64,000 nucleotides of DNA from Rubripirellula tenax (GCF_007860125.1 NZ_SJPW01000002.1:124001-188000), one strand, 5' to 3'. Numbered from the stretch's first letter, positions 34,396-43,986 are shown. Notes: a model not told the origin generated them from the sequence alone. Translations and numbers: made by a program.

Positions 34396-35322
34396 ATGAA
34401 CAGATTGATCTTAGGGGCTGGATTCTTGTGGATTGTTGCCGGAATCGCCGCGGCTGACGATAACGCCGTGAACCAAGCGATCGGTCGCTATCAAGACGCC
34501 TTCAATCGACAAGATGTTTCCCTGATTGAAACTCTTTGGTTTGAAGCCGCCGTCCTGGAAGATGCTTCGGCACAAACGAATCTGACGGGTCGCGAAGCGA
34601 TCATCGGTCAATTGAAAGATGCCTTTGCGCAAGACATCCCACCGACCTTATCCATTGAGACCGATTCCGTCGCCGTTCAAGCCGACGGGTCGATCCTGGT
34701 CACAGGAACCAACACGCTGACCTCGGGCGATTCGGCGGAGCCCAACCGTGAATCATTTGCCTTCACCGCCGCCCTCCGTTCCATCAACGGAAAGTGGCAG
34801 ATCACGAAAGTCACCGAAACCACGATCGACGATGGTGAAAATCAAGCCTCGCCAAGCCCATTGCAAACGATCAAGTGGTTGGTGGGTGCTTGGTCGGCCG
34901 CCAGCGATGCGAGCGCCGACGAATCCGTCGGAAATCAAATCGTCAACGAGTTTCGGTTGGTGCCGGGGGATCGCTTTATGGTTCGCACATTTGGGACCGA
35001 GGGAGCGTCGTCACAGGATAGCCCCGGCTATCAAATGATCGGAACCCTTCCCGGCGAACAGCAACTTCGTTCGTGGACGTTCTTGGGCGATGGCTCGGTA
35101 TCGCAAGGGAAATGGATCGTCGAGTCCGAACGAATTTTGATCGAATCAAGCGGTCGTCTGGCGGATGGATCGGAGGCCGCTGGAACGTACGTCCTCAATC
35201 GCATCGATGACAACACGATGACAATGAAAGTGGTCGGTCACACGATCAATGGTGAACCAGTTCCGTCGATGGGAACCGTCACGCTCACCCGCCAAACCAC
35301 GACCCAGGAAACCCAACCATGA
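34396..35322 (+). CDS. SgcJ/EcaC-type NTF2-like secreted protein
   Basis: 308 residues. Start ATG 34396 is preceded by GGGGG at good spacing and gives a signal peptide (ILGAGFLWIVAGIAAA). The N-terminal NTF2/SnoaL-like domain is residues 22-145 (QAIGRYQDAFNRQDVSLIET, NLTGREAIIGQLKDAF, ALRSINGKWQITKV). The C-terminal lipocalin-like domain is residues 160-300 (LVGAWSAASD, YQMIGTLPGEQQLRSW). Its stop overlaps the next start (ATGA), so both are made together. The role is unknown; SgcJ-like domains often bind small hydrophobic molecules. Confidence 0.82.
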   Translation: MNRLILGAGFLWIVAGIAAADDNAVNQAIGRYQDAFNRQDVSLIETLWFEAAVLEDASAQTNLTGREAIIGQLKDAFAQDIPPTLSIETDSVAVQADGSILVTGTNTLTSGDSAEPNRESFAFTAALRSINGKWQITKVTETTIDDGENQASPSPLQTIKWLVGAWSAASDASADESVGNQIVNEFRLVPGDRFMVRTFGTEGASSQDSPGYQMIGTLPGEQQLRSWTFLGDGSVSQGKWIVESERILIESSGRLADGSEAAGTYVLNRIDDNTMTMKVVGHTINGEPVPSMGTVTLTRQTTTQETQP

Positions 35323-37088
35323 TTTCAACAACCATGAAGTACGCCGGGCGACGAAGTTTTGCGATCGCAATCGCAGTGCTTGCGATGCTGTGCAGTGACC
35401 CGCTCTATCAAGCCGCCCAGGCGGGTGGCTTCGGTGGACGCGGCGGTGGCGGACGATCGATGGGCGGCGGTGGTCGGTCACTGGGCGGTGGCGGCGCACG
35501 CCCCAGCTTTAGTGGTGGCGGCTCCCGCCCCAGCTTCGGCGGCGGCCAAGTGTCTCGTCCGGATTTTAATTCTGGCGGCACCCGACCAAATTTTGGTGGC
35601 TCGAACAGTCGCCCAAGTTTTAGCGGTGGATCCCATTCATCGCCGGCGATGCCCAGTTTGAATCGCCCATCGATTAACCGTCCTGCCAGCACCCGGCCGT
35701 CGGTGACACGCCCCAGTGCCACAAGACCCAGCGTTACACGACCCAGCGCCACACGACCAACAACCAATCGACCCACGATCGATCGGCCGAACATTTCGAA
35801 ACCTGGCGCGATCACGAAACCCGGTGGCGTGACCAAGCCTGGGGGAATCACAAGGCCCGGAAACATCACCAAGCCCGGCGGTGTTACCCGACCCGGCAAT
35901 ATCGGTGGCGGCGATGGACGTCCAGGATTGACCCGCCCTGACGGAAATCGCCCAAATATCGATCGACCGAACCTGTCGCGACCAGGGATGGATCGACCAT
36001 CCGCAGGCGACGTCGGTGACTTCCTTGGGCTGGATCGGCCCGTTCGTCCCGACGCGAAACCCAATCGTCCGACGACACTTCCTGGGCGGGCTCCCGATCG
36101 CCGACCAGACATTGGAAACGGCAATGGCAGCAGAGTGATCGGCAACCTTGGCGATCGCGACAAGGTCAACATTGGTGACATCAACATTGGCAATAACAAT
36201 GTCATCAGCAATCGCCCATCATGGTCCAACATCGATCGCGACCAGATCACGCAAATCAACAACCGGTGGGGCGATCAACTGGGTTCGGTCGGCAATTGGC
36301 AAACTCGTTATCCCGAACGTTTCGACCGTCGTCGCGACTGGGGCAACGACGTTCGCAATCGTTGGGTTGACCCTGGCTTCGGCCGCCCGGGTTGTTATCG
36401 CCCTGGTTACTTCCGACCGAACTGGTGGGTTCGTCATCCGTTCGCTTTCGGCGGATGGAGTTACTTCTACGCTTTCAATTCGTATCCCTACACGTATTGG
36501 TACACGACGCCAACTTACGTGCAAACGACACAGTGGGTTTCGTCGCCCACCGCATCGATGTCGGCCGAGGCACCGGTCTACTACGACTATGGCGATGGCG
36601 GCAACGTCACGATCGAAGACAACCGCGTCTACATCGGCGGCGAAGAAGTCGCCAGCACCGACGAGTTTGCCGAAAGCGCGGCGGAACTGGCAACGGTTGA
36701 TCCGCCCACAGACGAGGACGCCGCCAAGGAAGCCGAGTGGTTGCCGTTGGGTACGTTCGCGCTGACGACCGACCCCGATGATGTGAACCCAAGCCAAGTG
36801 GTTCAGTTGGCCGTTGACAAGACGGGCATCATTTCCGGAACGCTCTACAACGAGACCACCGACAAGACCCAAGCCATTCAAGGAAGCGTTGACAAAGAGA
36901 CACAGCGAGTCGCGATGCGTCTGGGCGAAAGCGAAACGGTGATCGCTGAAACAGGACTCTACAATTTGACGCAGGACGAGGCCTCGGTGCTGGTTCACTT
37001 TGGCAAGGACAAGACGGAAAACTACTTGCTGGTTCGGCTGGAAGAACCCGAGGACGATTCGTCGGAAGAAAACCCCAAGAGCGAATAG
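35319..37088 (+). CDS. Secreted Gly/Pro/Arg-rich repeat protein
   Basis: 589 residues. The signal peptide is followed by a glycine/arginine-rich stretch (GGRGGGGRSMGGG), then short repeats with the pattern RPSxTRPSATRPSVTRP (about residues 110-150) and GGVTKPGGITRPGN (about 160-200), a low-complexity region of Asn-Arg-Pro runs, a Tyr/Trp-rich middle (WWVRHPFAFGGWSYFYAFN) and a folded C-terminal domain (residues 420-575) with LVQLAVDKTG-like beta strands. No enzyme motif is seen. It is probably a cell-surface or matrix protein. The start overlaps the upstream stop by ATGA, so it is part of a two-gene operon. Confidence 0.8.
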   Translation: MISTTMKYAGRRSFAIAIAVLAMLCSDPLYQAAQAGGFGGRGGGGRSMGGGGRSLGGGGARPSFSGGGSRPSFGGGQVSRPDFNSGGTRPNFGGSNSRPSFSGGSHSSPAMPSLNRPSINRPASTRPSVTRPSATRPSVTRPSATRPTTNRPTIDRPNISKPGAITKPGGVTKPGGITRPGNITKPGGVTRPGNIGGGDGRPGLTRPDGNRPNIDRPNLSRPGMDRPSAGDVGDFLGLDRPVRPDAKPNRPTTLPGRAPDRRPDIGNGNGSRVIGNLGDRDKVNIGDINIGNNNVISNRPSWSNIDRDQITQINNRWGDQLGSVGNWQTRYPERFDRRRDWGNDVRNRWVDPGFGRPGCYRPGYFRPNWWVRHPFAFGGWSYFYAFNSYPYTYWYTTPTYVQTTQWVSSPTASMSAEAPVYYDYGDGGNVTIEDNRVYIGGEEVASTDEFAESAAELATVDPPTDEDAAKEAEWLPLGTFALTTDPDDVNPSQVVQLAVDKTGIISGTLYNETTDKTQAIQGSVDKETQRVAMRLGESETVIAETGLYNLTQDEASVLVHFGKDKTENYLLVRLEEPEDDSSEENPKSE

Positions 37089-37103
37089 GCAAGATCGCGA
37101 AAG

Positions 37104-37208
37104 ACTGAGCGGTAGATACGTGGCATAGGCTTCCAGCCTGTCGTTCGACAATTGGAAGGTTGGAAGCCTACCCAACCTTCAATCGCCGAATGTGATCGAC
37201 CGCTCAGT
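37104..37208. repeat. Nested palindromic element
   Basis: ACTGAGCGGT (37104-37113) matches ACCGCTCAGT (37199-37208) as outer inverted repeat, and TAGGCTTCCA (37126-37135) matches TGGAAGCCTA (37161-37170) inside. CGAAAG stands outside on both sides (37098 and 37210), possibly a duplicated target. The size, about 105 bp, fits a MITE or a long REP-type element. Confidence 0.55.
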
Positions 37209-37254
37209 CCGAAAGCTACTTGCTCCTTGTCTTTCAACAAGTCGGAGATCCTTC

Positions 37255-39609
37255 ATGCGCCGCTTCATGGCTTCGTTTCTTATCGTCGTCGGCACACTTC
37301 CCTCACTCGTGGCCGCCGACGGTGATGGGAGTACGCTACCGTTTCCGCCGACGCCGACGGAAAGCGTCACCAAGCCACGGCTTGAGGATTCAACGATGAA
37401 GTGGCCGGCGGCCGTGAAGCGACTTTCCGATGATGCACCGAACATCTTGATCGTGATGTTGGATGATGTCGGCTTCGGAGTTTCCGAAACGTTTGGCGGT
37501 GAAATCAAGACGCCGACGTTCGACAAGTTGGCCAAGGAAGGGATCGCTTACAACGCCTTTCACACTTGTTCGATTTGTTCGCCAACGCGAGCGTCGTTGC
37601 TGACCGGACGCAATCACACTCGTATCGGCAGCGGCACGATCGCCGAACGAGCGATCGCGTTTGACGGTTACACGGGTATCATTCCCAAGTCTGCCGCGAC
37701 GGTCGCCGAAGTGCTGAAGCATTACGGCTATCACACGTCCGCGTTCGGCAAATGGCACAACACGCCCGCAGTTGAAATCACCGCGATGGGGCCGAAGGAC
37801 CATTGGCCTAACCACTACGGCTTTGAACACTTCTACGGATTCTTGGGCGGCGAAACATCGCAGTGGGAACCACGCCTGACGCGAAACTTTGACGCGATCG
37901 AGCCGCCAAAAAACGATCCGGAGTATCACCTGACCGTCGACATGGCCGACCAGGCTCTCGCGTGGCTGGACAACCACCAAGCGTTCTCGCCCGACAAGCC
38001 GTTCATGATGTACTGGGCACCTGGCGGTGTTCACGGCCCGCACCACATCTTTCCCGAATGGGCGGACAAGTACAAAGGCAAGTTTGATGACGGCTGGGAC
38101 GAATACCGCAAACGTGTTCATGCTCGTCAGCTGGAAATGGGAATCATCCCGCCGGGAACGAAGCTCACCGAGCGTGATGACACGCTGGAAGCCTGGGACG
38201 ACATTCCCGAAGACCAACGTGCATTTCAAACTCGCCTGATGGAACTCTTCGCGGGCTTCTTGGAACACACCGATGTGCAGGTCGGCCGCGTGATCGACGG
38301 CTTGGAACAACGCGGACTCCGCGACAACACATTGGTGTTCTACATCTTCGGCGACAACGGATCGAGCAGCGAAGGACAACGGGGATCGGTCAGCGAACTG
38401 CTGGCTCAAAACAACATCCCCAACACGATCGAGCAACAACTTGATGCGCTCGAGAAAATCGGTGGTCTGGAAGCTCTTGGAACTTCCGCGACCGACAACA
38501 TCTATCACGCCGGTTGGGCGTGGGCGGGCAGCACTCCATTCAAGGGTACCAAACTGCTCGGTGCGTACTTCGGCGGCACGCGGAATCCGATGGTCGTTTC
38601 GTGGCCAGCGAAGATCAAACCCGATCGCAAACTACGAAACCAATTCCATCACGTGATCGACATCGCACCGACGGTCTACGAACTGCTGGACATCAAACCG
38701 CCAAGCGTCGTCAACGGCATCCAACAAATCCCCATCGACGGCGTCAGTTTGGCGTACACGTTTGGTGATGCTGACGCAGCGGGTCAAAAACAAACGCAGT
38801 TCTTTGATAACAACGGCAGCCGCGCGATCTATGAAGACGGTTGGTTGGCGTGCGCGTTCGGTCCCTTCATTCCCTGGAACACACCGGCATCGGTGCCTCG
38901 GATTGCGGCGTGGGATTCTGCCACCGACGAATGGGAACTCTACGACCTGCGAACCGACTTTTCACAGGCGAATGATTTGTCGAAAACCAACCCGGCAAAG
39001 CTCGCCGAAATGAAACACAAATTCATGCAGCTGGCCGAGGACAACAAGGACTTTCCGATCGGAGCGGGCAATTGGTTGCGGCTTCATCCGGAAGACCGCG
39101 TCAAAACCAATTACACGAATTGGACATTCAGCCAAACGACGCGGCGAATGCCCGAATTCGCGGCTCCCGGTATTGGGCGGCAGAGCACCGAAGTAACGCT
39201 CGACGTCGAGATCGGCGACAAAGCCAGCGGCGTGCTATATGCAGTCGGGGGCAGCGGTGGTGGCTTGACTGTGTTCATGGACGAAGGCCACCTCGTTTAT
39301 GAATACAACATGATGATCATCGAAAACTATTCGCTGAAGTCGGCCAAGCCACTGTCGGCGGGCGAGCACACGATCACAATCTCGACCGACATCGAAGGCC
39401 CTGGCAAAGCGGGCGTCGCCGACGTCCGCGTCGATGGCGAGTCGATCGGCAAAGCAACGATCGCTCGAACCGTCCCCGCGGCCTTCAGCGCCACGGAGTC
39501 ATTCGACGTTGGGATCGACCTGGGGTCGCCCGTGTCTCGTGCCTACCACGATCGACGTCCCTTTGCGTTCGATGGGAAGATCTCAAAAATGACTGTCCAA
39601 CTGAAGTAA
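37255..39609 (+). CDS. Large arylsulfatase with C-terminal extension
   Basis: 784 residues. Start ATG 37255 has GGAG seven bases before it, and the signal peptide (MASFLIVVGTLPSLVA) follows directly. The sulfatase part is residues 60-600: NILIVMLDDVGFGVSETFGG, active-site SICSPTRASLLTGRNHTRIG with Cys108, SAFGKWHNTP, FGDNGSSSEGQRG, WAGSTPFKGTKL. About 180 residues beyond the sulfatase fold (GVLYAVGGSGGGLTVFMDEG, LSAGEHTITI) resemble a C-terminal beta-sandwich. It is a close paralog of the gene at 45471, of the AtsA-like large arylsulfatase type. Substrate unknown. Confidence 0.93.
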   Translation: MRRFMASFLIVVGTLPSLVAADGDGSTLPFPPTPTESVTKPRLEDSTMKWPAAVKRLSDDAPNILIVMLDDVGFGVSETFGGEIKTPTFDKLAKEGIAYNAFHTCSICSPTRASLLTGRNHTRIGSGTIAERAIAFDGYTGIIPKSAATVAEVLKHYGYHTSAFGKWHNTPAVEITAMGPKDHWPNHYGFEHFYGFLGGETSQWEPRLTRNFDAIEPPKNDPEYHLTVDMADQALAWLDNHQAFSPDKPFMMYWAPGGVHGPHHIFPEWADKYKGKFDDGWDEYRKRVHARQLEMGIIPPGTKLTERDDTLEAWDDIPEDQRAFQTRLMELFAGFLEHTDVQVGRVIDGLEQRGLRDNTLVFYIFGDNGSSSEGQRGSVSELLAQNNIPNTIEQQLDALEKIGGLEALGTSATDNIYHAGWAWAGSTPFKGTKLLGAYFGGTRNPMVVSWPAKIKPDRKLRNQFHHVIDIAPTVYELLDIKPPSVVNGIQQIPIDGVSLAYTFGDADAAGQKQTQFFDNNGSRAIYEDGWLACAFGPFIPWNTPASVPRIAAWDSATDEWELYDLRTDFSQANDLSKTNPAKLAEMKHKFMQLAEDNKDFPIGAGNWLRLHPEDRVKTNYTNWTFSQTTRRMPEFAAPGIGRQSTEVTLDVEIGDKASGVLYAVGGSGGGLTVFMDEGHLVYEYNMMIIENYSLKSAKPLSAGEHTITISTDIEGPGKAGVADVRVDGESIGKATIARTVPAAFSATESFDVGIDLGSPVSRAYHDRRPFAFDGKISKMTVQLK

Positions 39610-39634
39610 CCCGTTCCTCCAGGAATCTATCAAC

Positions 39635-41134
39635 ATGAGACTGACTGCTCTATTGCTCTTGATCGCGGCTACACTTTCGGCGGTTGCAAGCGTCGCTTCC
39701 GCCGCGGACAAACCGAACATCCTGGTCATCATGGGCGACGACATTGGGTGGTTCAATCCGAGTTGTTACAACCACGGCATGATGGGATATCAAACGCCCA
39801 ACATTGATTCGATTGCACGCGGCGGAGTGATGTTCACGGATGCCTATGGCCAACAAAGTTGCACGGCCGGGCGAGCGGCGTTCATCACTGGGCAATGCCC
39901 CAAGCGAACGGGACTGCTCAAAATTGGAATGCCTGGCGAGGATTCCGGATTGCAAAAAGAAGATCCGACCATCGCCGAACTCCTCAAGCCGATGGGTTAC
40001 GCGACCGGGCAATTCGGTAAGAACCACCTCGGCGATCTCGATAAGTATCTGCCGACCAACCACGGCTTCGATGAGTTCTACGGCAACCTGTACCACCTCA
40101 ACGCCGAAGAAGAACCCGAAGATCCGGACTATCCCAAGGATCCCGAGTTCCGCAAGAAGTTCGGTCCACGCGGTGTGATCAAGTCCAGTGCCGACGGAAA
40201 AATCGAAGACACCGGGCCGCTGACCAGCAAGCGAATGGAAACCATCGACACCGAATTCCTCGGCGGTGCGATGGACTTCATCGACCGACAACACAAAGCC
40301 GACAAGCCATTCTTCTGTTGGTTCAATTCGACTCGCATGCACATCTTCACGCACTTGCAAGACGAAGCCAAGGGAAAGACCGGGCGCGGCATCTACGCCG
40401 ACGGCATGGTCGAACACGACGGTCACGTTGGTCAATTGCTTGGTAAGCTCGATGAACTCGGCATCACCGAAAACACGATCGTGATCTACACGACCGACAA
40501 CGGAGCCGAAAAGTTTTCATGGCCCGACGGAGGAACGAGTCCCTTCCGTGGTGAGAAAGCGTCGACGTGGGAAGGCGGCATTCGCGTGCCGTTCGCAATC
40601 CGCTGGCCAGCTGCGATCAAGGGCGGACGTGTCTCCAACGAAATCGTCTCGCTCGAAGACTGCCTGCCAACGTTGCTCGCCGCTGCGGGCGAACCCGCGA
40701 TCAAAGAGAAGTTGCTCAAGGGCCATCAAGCGGGCGACACCACCTACAAAGTCCACGTCGACGGCTACAATTTCTTGCCGTATTTGAAAGGCGAAGTCGA
40801 ATCTGGACCGCGAGACACGTACTTTGCTTTCGTCGACGACGGCAGCCTTGGTGCGCTGCGATACAAGGCGTTCAAGTTTCACTTTTCAACCCAAACGCGA
40901 GATGGCATCGGGTCATGGTTCTTCAAGCAAGAAGAACGCAAGGCACCGCTGGTCATTGACTTGCGAGCCGACCCGTTCGAGGTCGCGCCCGAAGATTCTT
41001 CGTACTACGACGATTGGCTCGTGCGTCACATGTATGTGATGGTGCCCCTGAAAAACCTTGTCGGCAACTTCATGGCCACATTCAAGGACTTCCCCGTCCG
41101 GCAAGAAAGCGGCACCTTCACCCCCAAACAATAA
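39635..41134 (+). CDS. Arylsulfatase, CTAGR type
   Basis: 499 residues: signal peptide (ALLLLIAATLSAVASVASA), NILVIMGDDIGWFNPSCY, active site QSCTAGRAAFITGQCPKRTG with Cys76 in C-x-A-x-R (Ala replaces Pro), TGQFGKNHLGD, IYTTDNGAEKFSWPDGGTSP, FRGEKASTWEGGIRVP. Its paralog at 57215 shares all of these. AGGA stands a few bases before the ATG. It is 25 bp after the previous sulfatase, so the two are co-transcribed. The palindromic elements begin right after its stop codon. Confidence 0.93.
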   Translation: MRLTALLLLIAATLSAVASVASAADKPNILVIMGDDIGWFNPSCYNHGMMGYQTPNIDSIARGGVMFTDAYGQQSCTAGRAAFITGQCPKRTGLLKIGMPGEDSGLQKEDPTIAELLKPMGYATGQFGKNHLGDLDKYLPTNHGFDEFYGNLYHLNAEEEPEDPDYPKDPEFRKKFGPRGVIKSSADGKIEDTGPLTSKRMETIDTEFLGGAMDFIDRQHKADKPFFCWFNSTRMHIFTHLQDEAKGKTGRGIYADGMVEHDGHVGQLLGKLDELGITENTIVIYTTDNGAEKFSWPDGGTSPFRGEKASTWEGGIRVPFAIRWPAAIKGGRVSNEIVSLEDCLPTLLAAAGEPAIKEKLLKGHQAGDTTYKVHVDGYNFLPYLKGEVESGPRDTYFAFVDDGSLGALRYKAFKFHFSTQTRDGIGSWFFKQEERKAPLVIDLRADPFEVAPEDSSYYDDWLVRHMYVMVPLKNLVGNFMATFKDFPVRQESGTFTPKQ

Positions 41135-41150
41135 CGAACTCACCCTCCTT

Positions 41151-41177
41151 TTTTCATACCTCCATCTTATTACCAAA
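41151..41177 (+). repeat. Half copy of the palindrome
   Basis: 27 bases matching one arm of the palindromes at 42107 and 43987 with three mismatches. No partner arm lies nearby, so the element is a decayed or half copy directly behind the sulfatase stop. Confidence 0.6.
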
Positions 41178-41201
41178 GTTCATTGGTGAGGAGATTGCTA
41201 A

Positions 41202-41266
41202 GAAAATGGAGGTAAGGAAATAAAACCCCAACACCCACGACTCTTCATTTCCTTACCTCCATTTTC
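41202..41266. repeat. Palindrome A, upstream of the nuclease gene
   Basis: Perfect 20-bp arms (41202-41221 and 41247-41266) around a 25-base loop. Arms contain GGAGGTAAGGAAAT. It stands 41 bp before the start of the PD-(D/E)XK gene. Both strands carry a Shine-Dalgarno-like GGAGG. Confidence 0.85.
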
Positions 41267-41307
41267 GCACCAAAAATTCCCCCGACACTTTTCCCTGGCA
41301 AACTGCA

Positions 41308-42114
41308 ATGCCCGTCCGATGTGCTCATTCGATTGCAAACCTTTCCACGGACGAGTTCGGTGAACTTGATTACCGGGTGATGGGGCATGCGTTTGATATG
41401 CACAACGAACTGGGGCGATTGGCGGATGAACGAATTTACCAAGCCGATCTAGCTGCTCGGATTGAGACGACCGGCATGAGGACTCGTCGCGAGTTCAAGA
41501 TCCAACTTTCGCATCAGTCGTTTTGCAAATCGTTGTTCGTTGACTTCGTCGTCGCGGATCGGGGTGTGTATGAGTTGAAGGCAGTCAAGAAGATCACGGA
41601 CGCTCACCTTGGGCAGTTGTTGACGTACCTGCTGTTACTCGATTTGTCGCATGGGAAAATCATTGACTTCGGATCTTCCGAAGTGGAATCCAAATTCGTC
41701 AACGCCACGCTCGACTCAGAATCGCGTCGAGCGTTTCGAATCAATGCATCCGACTATCGCGGCGAGGACCATTTTCGAGATCTCGTGATCGAACTGCTTC
41801 GAGATTGGGGAACCTCGCTGACCTTGTCGCTTTACATCGAAGCAATCGAACACCTGCTCGGCGGAAACCAAGTGGCCACTGCGATGCTACCGCTCAATCG
41901 AAACGGCGTTCCCCTGGGCAACCAGCGTTTTCAGCTCGCTTCAAGCGACACCGCGTTTAGGTTGACCGCAATGAAACAAGGCCTTGACGCATTTCAGAAA
42001 CAGCTGTCGAGGCTCGTGCTGCACAGTCCACTTCAAGCGATCCACTGGGTCAATATCGCCCACGCTTTAGTCACCTTTCGTACGATCCGCCGCGCATCGT
42101 GCAAAGTTTGGTAA
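41308..42114 (+). CDS. GxxExxY-type PD-(D/E)XK nuclease-fold protein
   Basis: 268 residues, soluble. FGELDYRVMGHAFDMHNELG and DERIYQADLAAR are the GxxExxY family's opening, though the Gly of the name motif is displaced (LADERIY). The nuclease core is LFVDFVVADRGVYELKAVKK with Asp79, Glu89 and Lys91 in D-x(n)-E-x-K arrangement, followed by HLGQLLTYLLLLDLSHGKII. About 120 residues then follow that exist only in the longer planctomycete form (LIELLRDWGT-like, SPLQAIHWVNI). The family is annotated as a nuclease fold but its job is unknown. The stop codon TAA is part of the left arm of palindrome B, and palindrome A precedes the start. Confidence 0.85.
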   Translation: MPVRCAHSIANLSTDEFGELDYRVMGHAFDMHNELGRLADERIYQADLAARIETTGMRTRREFKIQLSHQSFCKSLFVDFVVADRGVYELKAVKKITDAHLGQLLTYLLLLDLSHGKIIDFGSSEVESKFVNATLDSESRRAFRINASDYRGEDHFRDLVIELLRDWGTSLTLSLYIEAIEHLLGGNQVATAMLPLNRNGVPLGNQRFQLASSDTAFRLTAMKQGLDAFQKQLSRLVLHSPLQAIHWVNIAHALVTFRTIRRASCKVW

Positions 42115-42193
42115 GAAAATGGAGGTAAGAAAATCCCAGCACCGATCACCCAATTCTCTCTTTATATTTTCTTACCTCCATTTTCTTACCAAA
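42107..42193. repeat. Palindrome B, overlaps the nuclease stop
   Basis: Perfect 28-bp arms (42107-42134, 42166-42193) with a 31-base loop. Each arm contains the 11-mer GGTAAGAAAAT twice, three bases apart. TAA 42112-42114 inside the left arm is the stop of the preceding gene. The arm sequence matches palindrome C almost fully. Confidence 0.9.
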
Positions 42194-42223
42194 ACCCCGT
42201 CCTCCATTCGCTTCACTGACGAC

Positions 42224-43954
42224 ATGCCTCTTCTTACAAAACAATTGATTGCCTCACTCTTGGTGATCGTCATCGCCTGTTTGGGCTGTGATCGTTGCCT
42301 GGGTCAGTCTGCCGATGCGATCTTCGTTGGTGGTGACATCATCACCGTCAATGACGTGTCGCCGTCGGCGGAAGCCATTGCGATTCGTGATGGCAAAATC
42401 GTTGCGGTGGGCGATCGCGACGCGGTGATGCAGACCCGCGGGCCTGAGACAAAGATTGTTGATCTGGATGGTCAAACGATGCTGCCGGGATTCATCGACG
42501 GTCACAGCCATTTTATCAACGCTCTTTCCGTCGCCAATCAAGCCAACGTCTATCCGCCGCCGTTCGGGCCGGGTGATTCCGTCGACGCGATTGTCAGCGC
42601 CGTTAAGACGCTGCAAGCCGAGCAGCAGTTTTCGCCCGGCGAATTGATCATGGCGTATGGCTATGACGACAATGCTTTGCCAGCGGATCGCAAGTTGACA
42701 GCGGCTGACTTGGATGCGGCGTTCGCCGACAACCCCGTCATTGTTCAACATGTGTCCCTGCACGGTGCCGTGCTGAACTCGGCCGCACTGAAGAAATACG
42801 CAATCACGGCAGAAACCGCCACGCCGCCCGGTGGGATCATCCTGCGGAAACCGGGCACGAACGAACCCGAGGGCTTGTTGATGGAAACGGCGTACCTGCC
42901 AATTTTTGAGTCGCTTGAAAAACCCAAGGGTGAGGCTCTCATCCAAGCCATCCAACGTGGACAGCAAATCTACGCTGAAGCGGGCATCACGACGTCTCAT
43001 GAGGGCTCGTCGACTGCGTTGGATGTGCAGATTTTGAACCGTGCCGCCACCAACGGGGAACTTTACATCGACGTCATTGCGTTTCCGTTCATCACGGAAC
43101 TCGATCGGGTACTGACGTCGTTTCTGGCCAATCAATTCGGCAAGTACAACCAACGATTCAAACTTGGCGGCGTCAAAATCACGATCGACGGTTCACCCCA
43201 GGGCAAGACCGCGGAGTTCACGACGCCGTATCTGACCGGCGGCCCCGGCGGCGAACCACGTTGGCGAGGCGAACCGACGTTTCCGATTGAAACGTTCGAC
43301 GGCATGGTGAAGAAAGTTTACGACGCGGGCTTGCCGTTGATCGTGCATTGTAATGGCGACGCGGCGATCGACCATCTGTTGGCGGCGCACGAAAAGGCGT
43401 TGGGCGACAAGAAGTCCGACGATCATCGAACGGGCATCATTCACTGCCAATTCGTGCGGAAGGATCAACTCGACAAGATCGCCGAGTATAAGCTGTTCCC
43501 TTCGTTCTACACCGAGCACACGTACTTCTTCGCGGCCACGCACATTCAAAACCGCGGGCTGGAACAGGCATCGTTTCTAAGCCCGCTGAAATCATCGCTG
43601 GATCGAGGCATCCGGTTCGCTAACCACACCGATTTCAACGTCGCTCCGATCGACCAAATGTTCGTGATCTGGTCGGCGGTCAATCGCATGTCACGTGAAG
43701 GCGAAGTGCTTGATCCAGAACAGCGGATTTCAGCGATCGAAGCGATCAAGGCGGTGACTATTCACCCGGCGTATTGGTGTCGCGAGAAAGATCGCAAGGG
43801 ATCGCTCGAAGTCGGCAAACTGGCCGACTTTGTGATCTTGGACAAGAACCCGCAGAAGGTCGACCCAATCGCGATCAAGGACATTCGTGTGATAAAAACA
43901 ATCAAGGAAGGCGTGACTGTTTTTGCGTTGCCCAATCCAAGGAGACCAGAGTGA
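42224..43954 (+). CDS. Exported amidohydrolase (YtcJ-like)
   Basis: 576 residues. ATG 42224 is chosen because a lipoprotein-type signal follows (LLVIVIACLGC); the frame open upstream only reads through palindrome B. The amidohydrolase core: DAIFVGGDIITVND, MLPGFIDGHSHF (metal-binding H-x-H), GVKITIDGSPQGKTAEF, VHCNGDAAIDHLLAAH, HTDFNVAP, and a final LADFVILDKNPQKVDP. YtcJ-like metal hydrolases act on amide-type bonds; the substrate is unknown. The gene runs in the same direction as the sulfatases, 110 bp past the nuclease stop. Confidence 0.88.
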   Translation: MPLLTKQLIASLLVIVIACLGCDRCLGQSADAIFVGGDIITVNDVSPSAEAIAIRDGKIVAVGDRDAVMQTRGPETKIVDLDGQTMLPGFIDGHSHFINALSVANQANVYPPPFGPGDSVDAIVSAVKTLQAEQQFSPGELIMAYGYDDNALPADRKLTAADLDAAFADNPVIVQHVSLHGAVLNSAALKKYAITAETATPPGGIILRKPGTNEPEGLLMETAYLPIFESLEKPKGEALIQAIQRGQQIYAEAGITTSHEGSSTALDVQILNRAATNGELYIDVIAFPFITELDRVLTSFLANQFGKYNQRFKLGGVKITIDGSPQGKTAEFTTPYLTGGPGGEPRWRGEPTFPIETFDGMVKKVYDAGLPLIVHCNGDAAIDHLLAAHEKALGDKKSDDHRTGIIHCQFVRKDQLDKIAEYKLFPSFYTEHTYFFAATHIQNRGLEQASFLSPLKSSLDRGIRFANHTDFNVAPIDQMFVIWSAVNRMSREGEVLDPEQRISAIEAIKAVTIHPAYWCREKDRKGSLEVGKLADFVILDKNPQKVDPIAIKDIRVIKTIKEGVTVFALPNPRRPE

Positions 43955-43986
43955 AGCACACCTCTGATCGCGTCTCGTGAAAAATC

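Noticed and set aside
35408-36262. Long antisense frame (284 residues) across the Gly/Pro/Arg-rich gene
   Set aside because: It is the mirror of Pro/Arg codons in the plus-strand repeat; the plus-strand gene has a signal peptide and folded end.
42119-42223. Longer amidohydrolase start inside palindrome B (MEVRK...)
   Set aside because: Residues come from the repeat arm, no signal fits, and ATG 42224 gives a clean lipoprotein-type signal.
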